From Gemmatimonadota bacterium (GTDB lineage: Bacteria; Gemmatimonadota; Gemmatimonadetes; Longimicrobiales; Gaopeijiaceae): a stretch of 54,258 nt of DNA. The stretch lies in the NCBI GenBank assembly GCA_022827345.1, contig JAJDTB010000055.1, positions 1 through 54,258 on the forward strand. The letters run 5' to 3'. Position numbers and translations under genes: made by a program. Below, piece after piece: positions 24,445 through 32,547 of this stretch. The first letter of the stretch is position 1. Each line of letters opens with the position of its first letter. The notes under the pieces were generated by a model, which was not told the origin of the DNA, made no database searches, and saw nothing but the letters and a program-made list of their open reading frames with translations.

Positions 24445-25056
24445 TCAATAGAGTTCGATCCGCGCGCTTTCCTCCTCGCCGGCGTCGATCTCTGCGGCGT
24501 CCGCGCCCGCAATCTGATCCGCCAGAACTTGCCCGTAGGTGGGATAGCACGAGCGTTCGACCCGGGCTGCCGGGTCCCAGAGCCGCGCCCGAATGAGCGC
24601 CTTGGCGCAGTGGAGGAATGCTTCTTCGACCGACACCTTGAGGACCGAGATCGGGGGCTTGGCCTTGATCGCGAGCACATCGAGCAGTTTCGGATCGGTC
24701 GAGATCTCCGCCCGACCGTTGATGCGAAGCGTTTCCGTGAAGCCCGGCACGAAGAATAGCAACCCCACATAGGGACGTTCGACGAGGTTCATCAACGTGT
24801 CCACTTGGCGGTTCCCCGGTCGGTCGGGCAGCAGAAGCGTCCGGTCGTCCAAAACGTGCGCCAACGAACCTGGCGGGTCGCCACGCGGGGAGGCGTCAGC
24901 CCGCCCGTCGGCCCGGGCGGAACTGATGACGTAGAACGGCGAGAGTGCGATGAACCTGCGGCAGTGGTCGTCCAGGCGATCCAGGACCTTGAGCCCGGCC
25001 CTCGGCGCAGGCGGACGGTAGACGGTGCGTAGTTCATCCAGTGTGTCAACAGCCAT
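24445..25056 (-). CDS. Pyridoxamine 5'-phosphate oxidase-family flavoprotein
   Basis: ATG at 25056 with GGGAGG upstream gives 203 residues. The order of motifs fits the FMN-binding split-barrel family, close to the MSMEG_1061-type group: HCRRFIALSPFYVISSA near 30-46, GDPPGSLAHVLDDRTLLLPDRPGN at about 56-79, then NLVERPYVGLLFFVPG and TLRINGRAEI, and a C-terminal segment with SVEEAFLHCAKALIRARLW. Relatives bind FMN or F420 and reduce or oxidise small molecules in the cytoplasm. The substrate is not predictable. It is the first complete gene upstream of the sterol locus on the same strand, but 0.8 kb of decayed sequence separates them, so an operon is doubtful. Confidence 0.88.
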   Translation of the reverse strand: MAVDTLDELRTVYRPPAPRAGLKVLDRLDDHCRRFIALSPFYVISSARADGRADASPRGDPPGSLAHVLDDRTLLLPDRPGNRQVDTLMNLVERPYVGLLFFVPGFTETLRINGRAEISTDPKLLDVLAIKAKPPISVLKVSVEEAFLHCAKALIRARLWDPAARVERSCYPTYGQVLADQIAGADAAEIDAGEEESARIELY

Positions 25057-25335
25057 TTTCGCCTCCCATGGGACTGAGCGATGCTGGTTCCTCAAGATAC
25101 ACGTGAGGGACGAACGGAAGCCACTTCGCTTGTCTGCGGCCCGGTGCTGGAAAGCCGGGAGGCGTCGCGGAGCTGGGAAACGGAAGCGGTGCGATTCGTG
25201 TTCGTCAACGAGCGTGGGAGACCGGTTGACGGTCGCCCGGAAGCTTGCCGGCCCTGCCGCGGTGGAGGCATCCTGTGAGGTGAGGACTCGCACATGCTTC
25301 CCGGTTTTCCCGGTTGACGGGAGGGAACGACGGGA
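25057..25335 (+). other. Intergenic stretch with a possible thioesterase scrap
   Basis: The frame around 25176-25236 reads ETEAVRFVFVNERGRPVDG, which resembles the core 'VRFVFVDxxGRP' strand of hot-dog acyl-CoA thioesterases, but no gene surrounds it. The rest holds nothing recognisable. Confidence 0.35.
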
Positions 25336-25985
25336 ATGCCAGACAACTTGCTCAGGCGAACGACTTACGGACTGCGCTGGACCGTGGCTGTCGGCGTCTT
25401 GGCTGGCTCGCCGGTTGTGGCGCAGGCGCAGGCGGAAGAGGTGGTGCGGGGGTTCCACCTTGGTCTGACGCTGCCTGCCGGTCGGCTCGGCGCCACGATG
25501 CGGAAGACGGTGGACAACACCGCCCCAACACGCGGGTGCCGGAGCCGAGGCGCGGCAGAGTGTTTCGGGACGAGGTCTCGGGAGACGGGTTCGCGTACGG
25601 CGTCGGCGCGGTAGGCGGATATCGCCTTCCACTCTCTGCCGGCCGCTGATTCCTTGAAGGCGAGGTGGACATCGAATGGCACGGCGGTGCAACCGAGGCT
25701 CAGTTTGCGGGAGCAGGAATCTCGGCCGAGCGCCGACAGCTTGGGGAAAGCTGGCCCGACCGATGGAGCCTGGCGAAGGAGACCAGTTACGGCGCGACGC
25801 TGAGGGTCGGCGGCGATCCGAGTGGATTGGATTCCCGGGGTCTGGCCGTCTACCTGCTGGCTGGCGTAAGCTTCGCAGGGCTGCGGTTCGCCAGCCAGTA
25901 CACCGGTTGCTTCTCTCCAGAACCGTGCGATGCCGACGAGTTCGAATCCGGCAGAAGCAACCGCGACCTCGACGCGCGTGCGAGA
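25336..25985 (+). pseudogene. Outer-membrane barrel protein, broken
   Basis: ATG at 25336 begins a signal peptide (TVAVGVLAGSPVVAQAQA) and the strand GFHLGLTLPAGRLG. Near 25540 the frame shifts to VPEPRRGRVFRDEVSGDGFAYGVGAVGGYRLPL. At 25647-25649 an in-frame TGA interrupts SAGR-FLEGEVDIEWHGG, probably a Trp codon (TGG to TGA). The frame then continues GLAVYLLAGVSFAGLRF and loses similarity to a barrel near 25985. Signal peptide, alternating strands and Gly-rich turns mark it as a secreted barrel. Two lesions and a missing end make it a pseudogene. Confidence 0.65.
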
Positions 25986-26421
25986 CGGACTGCTGCGAAA
26001 GCGCAAACCGCTTTGCAACAGCCGCAACCTGTAAAGGACGCTTCTGGAGAGGCTTGGCAGTTCGGGGCCGCTTACCGGGGCGCACGGACCTTTCGAGCGC
26101 CGATGCTGGTTCATGGATCGCTACGGATTCGTAGACCTATCAGATCCGCCAGAGGATCGTTCAGTACCGCTTTGTGGGCATCGCCGTTTTCCACAACTCA
26201 GCCGAGGGTTTCCACGCCGCTGTTGACAACAACACTCGTCCCTCATCGCCCATCGAGTCGACCGCCTGACTCTCTGCGCGCATCGTAGCCCCACGCCGGT
26301 AGCCTCCTCCCGACTTCTCCGCCGCCCGCCGGTACGCCCCCGCGCCGCTTGCGCGACGGGATCGCGCTACGGAAGTTGGTCGGGCTTGGCACCTTCCCGG
26401 CCACGATCATGAGGCCCGCCC
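25986..26421 (+). other. Decayed sequence before infA
   Basis: A frame at about 26140-26267 reads IRQRIVQYRFVGIAVFHNSA, EGFHAAVDNN and looks like the tail of an unidentified gene, without a start. The last 150 bases before infA are GC-rich and hold its promoter or leader, not recognised. Confidence 0.3.
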
Positions 26422-26637
26422 ATGGCAAGACAGGCGATCGAAATCGAAGGGATCGTCATCGAGGTCCTGCCCAACGCCACCTTCCGTGTCCGCTTGGAAA
26501 ACGGCCACGAGATCCACACGTACCTCTCCGGAAAGATGCGCCAAAACTACATCCGGGTGCTGGAGGGCGACCGCGTGAAATGCGAGATGTCTCCCTACGA
26601 TCTGTCGAAGGGCCGCATCACGTATCGGTACAAGTAG
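26422..26637 (+). CDS. infA: Translation initiation factor IF-1
   Basis: The product is 71 residues, the usual IF-1 length. It is a single S1/OB-fold domain: [26 protein letters not shown], then [19 protein letters not shown], and the terminal [14 protein letters not shown], which are signature IF-1 blocks. IF-1 binds the ribosomal A site with IF-2 and IF-3 during initiation and is essential, so this marks an intact core gene inside an otherwise eroded region. It is not linked here to the usual rpmJ/rpsM ribosomal cluster, which is common where infA is a stand-alone copy. Several bacteria carry a second infA, so this may not be the only one. Confidence 0.97.
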   Translation: MARQAIEIEGIVIEVLPNATFRVRLENGHEIHTYLSGKMRQNYIRVLEGDRVKCEMSPYDLSKGRITYRYK

Positions 26638-26910
26638 CTCGTAGGGCACGGCCCGGTCGTTCGGCCTGCGCTTGGTCGATGCGGACGTTTCTCTCTCAAG
26701 CATCCGAACCGGCGTCTTCCAGTTGCCGTCCGCGTGTTCGCGCTGCGCGAGTTGGTGCAGGTTGTTGTCCGAGCGCGCTCCCTGCCGGGTGCGCATGTGC
26801 TCGATGGCCAGATCCCCATCCGCGAACTCCACAGAAGCGTGGACCTCTTGGGGGTCGAGGGGGCGAAGCCCCTCGTCAGCCTCCGCCGGGAACGCACAGA
26901 GTGTGGCCAC
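26638..26910 (-). CDS. Unknown dispersed gene, probably truncated by infA
   Basis: From GTG 26910 the frame reads ATLCAFPAEADEGLRPLDPQ, EVHASVEFADGDLAIEHMRT, RQGARSDNNLHQLAQREHAD, GNWKTPVRMLERET and has strongly G/C-ending codons, unlike a shadow frame. Codon quality drops where it runs antisense into infA, so the true 3' end is probably lost. A related fragment lies at 1617-1750, and sequence just upstream of the GTG is also shared there. No family is recognised. The repeated occurrence suggests a mobile or duplicated gene. Confidence 0.4.
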
Positions 26911-26922
26911 ACGGGGTATGCC

Positions 26923-26953
26923 CTTGCTTACTTGCTTACTTGCTTACTTGCTT
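26923..26953. repeat. 8-bp tandem repeat, about four copies
   Basis: CTTGCTTA is repeated three times in full plus CTTGCTT. It lies between the unknown minus-strand gene and the IS110 stub. Such short tandem repeats can vary in copy number by slippage. Confidence 0.85.
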
Positions 26954-27009
26954 GATGTGCCAAGATGGTACGGAGCGATAGTCGACCATCTGAGGGAGGA
27001 GGCATCCAC

Positions 27010-27072
27010 ATGGAGGAGGTCAGCATCATCGGGATCGATCTGGCAAAGCGCAGCTTTCAGGTGCACGGGGCG
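27010..27072 (+). pseudogene. IS110-family transposase, first 21 codons only
   Basis: After GAGGGAGGAGG, the ATG at 27010 begins MEEVSIIGIDLAKRSFQVHG, the highly conserved RuvC-like N-terminus of IS110 transposases (first Asp of the DEDD site in GIDLAK). Homology ends at once, and the sequence then runs into the 3' side of TonB receptor 2. The bases from about 26955 to 27009 are probably the element's left end. IS110 elements encode a guide (bridge) RNA next to the transposase, but too little remains to judge this. Confidence 0.75.
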
Positions 27073-27141
27073 CCGTGGCCATCATGGCCCGCGTCCCGCG
27101 GGAAGCTGCTTCCCCCCGAGCCCCGTGGCCCCCGCCTCTCT

Positions 27142-30100
27142 TCAATGCCCCATCCGGTACGTCAGCGAGAGCTTGATCCGCCGACCCTTGGGGCTGTGCG
27201 TGAAGCCATCGTAGGATGCTTCCCACCTGACCAGTGGAGGATCGGCGTTCAGCGCGTTAAGTACGGACAGGCCCATGTCGAGCTTTCCGGACGTGCGCCT
27301 GAGCAGACTGACATCCCATGTCATCCAGCGGTCGATGTCCTCGTACCGGGTGCCCACAAAGGCCTCGTTGGTGTAGCCCGAGACCGCGTTGAGGTGGTTG
27401 ACCACGCTGTAGTCGCCCACATGGTATCCGGCGGAGAAACTCGATTTCCATTGGGGAAGCGGAGGGGCGATGGGATTGGCCCAGTTCAGCTTCCCCGCGG
27501 CGTCATGTGCCGCGAGCACCTCAACCCCGTCCACATCCAGCGCCCGGACGGTGAACTCCCTGCCGTAGGTGCCGTCCAGTTCGAGTGACATGATCGCCTC
27601 GCCGCGGGGGATGCGGGTGCTGGCGTGAAAATCGATGCCCGACATCCGGACGCCCGGCCAGTTGACGAAGCGCACCTCGATCCGCTCCACCGACTGGATG
27701 TCGCAGGTGCCGGTGCCCTTGCCGTCGGGACAGGTGACGAAACTCCTCACCGCCTCCCGCCGGCTTCCGCCCATGGCGTAGAGGCTGGCGATACCCTCGT
27801 AGGGCAGGACGTCGATGACGTTCTCGAAGTCGTAGTCCCAGTAGTCGACCGAAGCGCGGAAGCGCGGCAGTTGGAAGGTCGCGCCCACGTTGTAGGTGAA
27901 GGCCCGCTCGGGGACCAGATCCTTGTCGCCGTAGGTGTCGATCCCCTTGTAGACCCCGGCCGCGCTCAGATACTCCAACGCCGTGTTCAACTCTTCGTTG
28001 AGGTCGTCGACGGAAGGGGTCCGGAACGTGGTCTGGACCGATCCGCGCAGGGCGATCGGCTCGGCGAGCTCGACGCGGAGCGCGACCTTGGGGTCGAAGC
28101 TCCGGACCGAGCCGTGAAACTCGTAGTTGGCGGCGATCTGCCCGTGTATCCGGTGCCCGAGTTCAAGGCGGGACTCCGCAAACAACCGATGTACGGTCTG
28201 GGCGTCTTCGTAGGGGAAGAAGCCGCCAGTCAAGTGGAAGGGGCCGAACGGGTCCGGGCAGCCGTGGTCCCCCGGGACGGGGCACGGCGTTACCTCGAGG
28301 TTCCCGGGATCGTTGGGCTCGGCCCCCACACCCAGCCTGCGAAACTGGTAGCCGGCAGCGTATTCCGCCTGCTCCGACAGGGCGCCCTTCAGGAGCGCGT
28401 CCACGACGAACAGGTCGGCTTCGTTGTCCAGATTGACTTCGTCGTTGATCCAGTCGATCAGCTCCCGGGGGTTCTCCAGGCCCGGGGTGTAGTCGGGATT
28501 GGCCTGGTCGCGATAGCGCGCCCCCGGCTGCACCGAATGTTGATGGGCGGTGCTGAACGGGTTGTAGTACATGCAGTCGCCCTGCCCGGCCACCTTGCCG
28601 CCCAGGGGCCCCAGCGCCATGCCGGACGGGCTCGATCGGTCGACGACCACACCGACCCCGCAGTCCGGCCCTCCGAAGCCCCGGAACGCCAGGAACTTGC
28701 GGTGGAGGTACTCGCCGGGGAGGTTGGCGTTGCCCGTCGACCGGGAGAAGCTGGCGGCCAGTTCGAGGGCCGCCTCCCTTCCCCCGAAGGCTTCGAGTTC
28801 CCGTTCGATGGAGCCGGCGATCCGCCGGGTGCGCGAATCGCGGCGCAGCGTCCGCGGGGGACCGGAGTTGCCGACCATGCGGCCGAAGAAATACCAGTTG
28901 TTCTCCAAGCACGCCTCCGTGCCGGAGAACCCGGCACGATGTCCGTAGCTGCCGCAGAACACCTGCCGACCGGGATGCCCGGGCTCGATCAACTGGGTTC
29001 CATCGTAGAGCGAGATGGGCAGGTAGGAGGGTGTGGTGCGCCAGTTGGGCGTGCTGGCCTCCGCCCAGAGGGCTTCCAGATGGTAGCTGGTCCCGTCGCC
29101 GATACCGCCGTTCAATTCGGCGAAGGCCCGGACCTGGCGGGAAGCCTCGGCCAGGTTGTCGAAGGGCCCGTAGTCGAAGCGGCAGGTCTCGTCCGGTTCC
29201 AGGAAGCCACCGAACCCCTCGCACCGCGGATCGACGAAGACGCCTCCCCAGCCTCCGTAGTGCGCGTCGGTCAGGGCCGCAACGAACTCCTCGGCCGTCT
29301 CGTTCCCCGTCAGTCTGGGGAAGAGGAAGGCGCCTGGATTGCCGATGTACGACCACCCGCCACCGCCCGGAACGAACCCGCCCAGCGTCCAGTCCCGCTC
29401 TTCGACCGTGAGTTCCCGAGTGACGAACGCCTCGGCGGACACCACTGCGTGCGCACGCTCGCCCAACTCCGAGCCCCAGATGGCGCCGGCGTTCGTTTCT
29501 CCCGCTCCCGAGAAATACTCGTGGGAGCCGGAGATCTCGAAGCCCTCGAAGTCGCCGCGGGTCAGAAAGTTGACCACCCCCGTCACCGCGTCGGACCCGT
29601 AGACCGCCGACGCTCCCTCCTTGACCACCTCGATCCGGTCCAGGGCAATCGACGGAAAGGCGTTGACATCGACGAAACGGCCTCCGGCGAGGCGAAGCGG
29701 GATGTACACCTGGCGGCGTCCGTTCAGAAGCACGAGGGTCCGCGAAGCCCCCAGCCCCCGAAGATTGACGGACGCCACGGTCTCCGATACGAGGCCGGGC
29801 GGCCGCGCGCTGTACCATCCCTGGCGGGCACCGAGAATGCCGTGCATGGCGGTGAGGTTCCGGAAGAAGTCGAACGCCTGCGGCGAGCCCTGTTCGGCGA
29901 GCGTCCGGCGACCCGCGACCGAGACCGCGTAGGGGAGTTCGACGGGCGACTCCGCGAAGGCCGTGCCGGTCACCACCAGTTCGTGCAGGCGCAACGCCTC
30001 GGGCTCCATCCGCAGTTCGACGACGACGGCATCACCCGCGGTCACGGTCACGGACCGGGACAGGGTTTCGTACCCCAGCATCTCGACCTGAATCCGATGG

Positions 30101-30336
30101 GTGCCAGCAGGAACGTCGGCCATGACGAAGCGACCCCCCTCCCGCGACAGGACTAACCTTTCCAGCGCGGCCAGTTCGATGCGGGCGCCCCCCAACGGAC
30201 GGGACGTAGCGGCGTCGAGCACCGCGCCCGCAAGAGTACCGCTCTCCTGTGCAGCGAGATTCCCCGGAAGTGAGCCGCCAGCCAGAAGTCCAAAGACGAA
30301 AACGGCAGCGGCAAGAGAGTGGAGCCATCGTCGCAT
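27142..30336 (-). CDS. TonB-dependent outer-membrane receptor 2
   Basis: ATG at 30336 after GGAAGGG gives 1064 residues. The signal peptide ends LPGNLAAQES. The carboxypeptidase-like domain (TLAGAVLDAATSRPLGGARI ... HRIQVEMLGYETL) covers about 33-110. The plug has ELVVTGTAFAESPVELPYAV, NLRGLGASRTLVLLNGRRQV and ALDRIEVVKEGASAVYGSDA, and the barrel ends IKLSLTYRMGH. It is a close paralogue of receptor 1, sharing loop Cys pairs and whole sentences of the barrel. Differences concentrate in surface loops, for example the segment after GVGAEPNDPGNLE, so the two may import different ligands. An IS110 stub lies 70 bases beyond its 3' end, which suggests the copy arrived or was bordered by a transposition event. 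Confidence 0.93.
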   Translation of the reverse strand: MRRWLHSLAAAVFVFGLLAGGSLPGNLAAQESGTLAGAVLDAATSRPLGGARIELAALERLVLSREGGRFVMADVPAGTHRIQVEMLGYETLSRSVTVTAGDAVVVELRMEPEALRLHELVVTGTAFAESPVELPYAVSVAGRRTLAEQGSPQAFDFFRNLTAMHGILGARQGWYSARPPGLVSETVASVNLRGLGASRTLVLLNGRRQVYIPLRLAGGRFVDVNAFPSIALDRIEVVKEGASAVYGSDAVTGVVNFLTRGDFEGFEISGSHEYFSGAGETNAGAIWGSELGERAHAVVSAEAFVTRELTVEERDWTLGGFVPGGGGWSYIGNPGAFLFPRLTGNETAEEFVAALTDAHYGGWGGVFVDPRCEGFGGFLEPDETCRFDYGPFDNLAEASRQVRAFAELNGGIGDGTSYHLEALWAEASTPNWRTTPSYLPISLYDGTQLIEPGHPGRQVFCGSYGHRAGFSGTEACLENNWYFFGRMVGNSGPPRTLRRDSRTRRIAGSIERELEAFGGREAALELAASFSRSTGNANLPGEYLHRKFLAFRGFGGPDCGVGVVVDRSSPSGMALGPLGGKVAGQGDCMYYNPFSTAHQHSVQPGARYRDQANPDYTPGLENPRELIDWINDEVNLDNEADLFVVDALLKGALSEQAEYAAGYQFRRLGVGAEPNDPGNLEVTPCPVPGDHGCPDPFGPFHLTGGFFPYEDAQTVHRLFAESRLELGHRIHGQIAANYEFHGSVRSFDPKVALRVELAEPIALRGSVQTTFRTPSVDDLNEELNTALEYLSAAGVYKGIDTYGDKDLVPERAFTYNVGATFQLPRFRASVDYWDYDFENVIDVLPYEGIASLYAMGGSRREAVRSFVTCPDGKGTGTCDIQSVERIEVRFVNWPGVRMSGIDFHASTRIPRGEAIMSLELDGTYGREFTVRALDVDGVEVLAAHDAAGKLNWANPIAPPLPQWKSSFSAGYHVGDYSVVNHLNAVSGYTNEAFVGTRYEDIDRWMTWDVSLLRRTSGKLDMGLSVLNALNADPPLVRWEASYDGFTHSPKGRRIKLSLTYRMGH

Positions 30337-30479
30337 CGAGTCGCCCTTCCTTCAAGAGGTTGCGCGCGGCAGTCGGACGGCCCGAATGCGGCCCGTCCCG
30401 CGCGCGAAGCTGATGAGACGTACACCACTGAAACGACGATGCACCGAGGGACGAAGTCAATTCGTGGCTTACGCCGCTG

Positions 30480-30775
30480 ACGACGATGTCGGAGCCGGAA
30501 AGCGGCGAGTTCGCCCGGTCGTCCGAGGAGGACAGCAGTGCGGGCGGCGGATCGGTGAGCAAGCCGAGCACGTGCCCGTAGGTCGGATCGCGGACGATGA
30601 TGGCGGGTGCGTGGGTCTCTGGGTCCAAGGAGGCGACTCCGCCGGGTCCTTCGAGCGTGATGCGTTCGATGGCTCCGGCCCATCCCCCGGGCGCGGGAAT
30701 GGCGAAGACGAACGACGACGCACCATCCAGGTGCGCGGTCTCGGGCATGTCAAAGCCGATCGAGAACAACGTCAT
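30480..30775 (-). pseudogene. C-terminal fragment of the LRR/metzincin family
   Basis: MTLFSIGFDMPETAHLDG, then SSFVFAIPAPGGWAGAIERI, TLEGPGGVASLDPETHAPAI and IVRDPTYGHVLGLL match the last 110 residues of the giant lipoprotein at 15717-19835 (LFSLSFAMPRAEDGDGGSSF ... ITLSGPGGSFTLDAGHDRPM). Nothing upstream of this segment remains. It is a truncated duplicate. Confidence 0.75.
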
Positions 30776-30807
30776 AGCGACTGCGCTGGACGCCGACAGT
30801 GTGGCAG

Positions 30808-30870
30808 GTCGACGCGGTTGCGGGTCCCCATCGGCCCGGGCGACAGATCTGTCGCCCGCCTCGCCACGCC
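30808..30870 (+). pseudogene. Scrap of a LysM transglycosylase gene
   Basis: STRLRVPIGPGDRSVARLAT matches PTRLRVPIGAGDRFLARLAA in the transglycosylase at 10904-12118, also at the DNA level (CGGTTGCGGGTCCCCATCGG). Only about 20 codons remain. Confidence 0.7.
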
Positions 30871-30890
30871 CAGCCTCGATTCGGGAGTAG

Positions 30891-32016
30891 CTACGGATCC
30901 ACCTGCTGGTAGAATCTCTTCACGCCGTCAGCGATGGTCATGATGACCGCGCTCTTGGTCGGATGGCGAACTTCGTTGTAGTGTGAGATATATGTCGCCC
31001 CGGCATACCGTTCGGTAGCCAGCAATTCCCGCCGGACGGCATCCGCATCGAGACTGCCCGCCCGGGCGGCGGCCTCCAGAAACAGCCGGACCGCATCGTA
31101 GCTCACCGCGTCTCCGCCCGCGGGGTCGATCCCGTACCGCGTACGATAGGTATCGACGAATGCGCGTGCGGCCGGCTCGTCGGTGTCCGGCGAGAAGTGA
31201 GTGCTGAAGAAGCTGCCATCCACGGCGGCTTCCTCGTGTTCCAGCAGCGCCGGGTTGTCCCACACATCGGCCCCCAGGAACACCGTCGGCTCGCCATCGG
31301 CATCGCGTAGCGGCAGGGCGCGCGCCTGCGCGGTCAGGAGCGCAACTTCTTCGTCCGAGCCGGGAAGGAACAGCGCCGCCGGAGCCGAAGCCGCGATTTC
31401 CGTCAGTTGCATGGTGAAGTCCGTCTGGCCACGCTCGTAGGACTCATCGGCGACGATCGTCCCGCCCAAGCTACGGAAATGGGCGACGAAAAAGTCTCCG
31501 ATGCCCTCGCTGTACACGTTCCCCCGCTCGGTCAGGACGGCAGCCGTCGTCGTGCCGAGCATCTCGAACGCAAAATCGGCCATGACCCGTCCCTGAAACT
31601 GATCGGTGAATGCGGCCATGAAGACCAGGTCGCCCGCCGCAGTCACGCCCGGATTGGTGGCCGCCGTCGTGACCATCGGGACGCCGTGGCGTTGCGCGAC
31701 GGCCCCTACCATGATTGCGTGCGCCGAGCGGTTGGGTCCAATGAGGGCGACCACTTCGTCGCCGAGGATCATCGCTTCCGCCGTATCCACCGCTTCCGCC
31801 GCTTCCGCCAGTCAGTTCGACGGAACGGCCCAACAACCCGCCGCGCCCGTTGACCTCGTCCACCGCGATCATTGCACCGTTCGAGAAGGTGCGGACGCCC
31901 GAGACCAGAAAGCCGACCTTCACCGGGGTCTCCTCGTCAAGGGAGACCGGGGCGGTTCTGTCGTCACACGCGGCCAGGACGGTGGCCGCGACCAGGGCGG
32001 CTTGTAGTAGTCTCAT
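30891..32016 (-). pseudogene. Branched-chain amino-acid-type binding lipoprotein, frameshifted
   Basis: The first frame (ATG 32016) gives a lipoprotein signal with Cys17 (VLAAC-DDR), then TPVKVGFLVSGVRTFSNGAM and AVDEVNGRGGLLGRSVELT. At about 31800 it must switch frame to AEAAEAVDTAEAMILGDEVV, ALIGPNRSAHA, after which the periplasmic-binding fold (Peripla_BP_6) runs intact to QVDP at 30891. The joint lies in a run of GGCGGAAGC 9-mers, which in the first frame give a GGSGGS stretch. The length is not divisible by three, so a single frame change is needed. It would bind an amino acid or amide for an ABC importer, but no permease genes are nearby. Confidence 0.75.
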
Positions 32017-32547
32017 TTGACTGAAGCTCTTATCTCGCCGAGAGGTCGCTCGGCGGGCGCGCGCCGCCCGAGCAGGTTGGAAGCTGTCCGGTGCGAATCC
32101 ATCAAGCTCCCGGTGTTGCGGGGTCGTCCGCGCCGGGGACCTGTTGCCCGGAGTTTCCGGCACGGTTCGCGCCAACTCCTAAACGGTCGCCTGCCACTTC
32201 GGCGGAGTCAAACGCACGGTTCCCCCCAAACTACGCACTGGTTCAGGATGGATGCCCTCGCACTAGAACGTGACGACGGAATCCAGTGAGTGAGCAGACA
32301 AGAGCCGCACAGATCGGCGAGGGAATCAGCCATGAGTCGCCATGCCACACCCTTCGTTGCCCCGTGATTGACACTTACTTTTGATCCGCCCTTGTTCCCG
32401 CCGTTTGACGGCGATTCTCCCGCCGGTCGCGCAGGTTGGAAGCTGACATGGCCTAAAGGCAGGAAACGCAGATCGTGCAGTCCGGGTTAGACTTAGACGA
32501 TTTCCTGCTGGGATTTAGGCCTCAGGCAATCCGCCTACGCGACCGAC
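32017..32547. other. Intergenic stretch with a 15-bp direct repeat
   Basis: No gene was recognised. GCAGGTTGGAAGCTG occurs at 32072-32086 and again at 32431-32445. A GTGATTGACACTTAC at 32366-32380 contains a TTGACA-like -35. The stretch ends in the broken 5' side of the aminotransferase. Confidence 0.4.

Noticed and set aside
26407-26637. Extension of the unknown minus-strand gene through infA
   Set aside because: Codon quality collapses where it is antisense to infA, so only the part outside infA is kept as a possible gene.
27026-27226. Small minus-strand gene beside the IS110 stub
   Set aside because: No ribosome site, no protein-like composition, and it overlaps the stub and the receptor end.
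27625-30156. Long plus-strand frame antisense to TonB receptor 2
   Set aside because: It is a GC-rich shadow of the receptor gene, with no ribosome site or domain; similar shadows lie across the other large genes.
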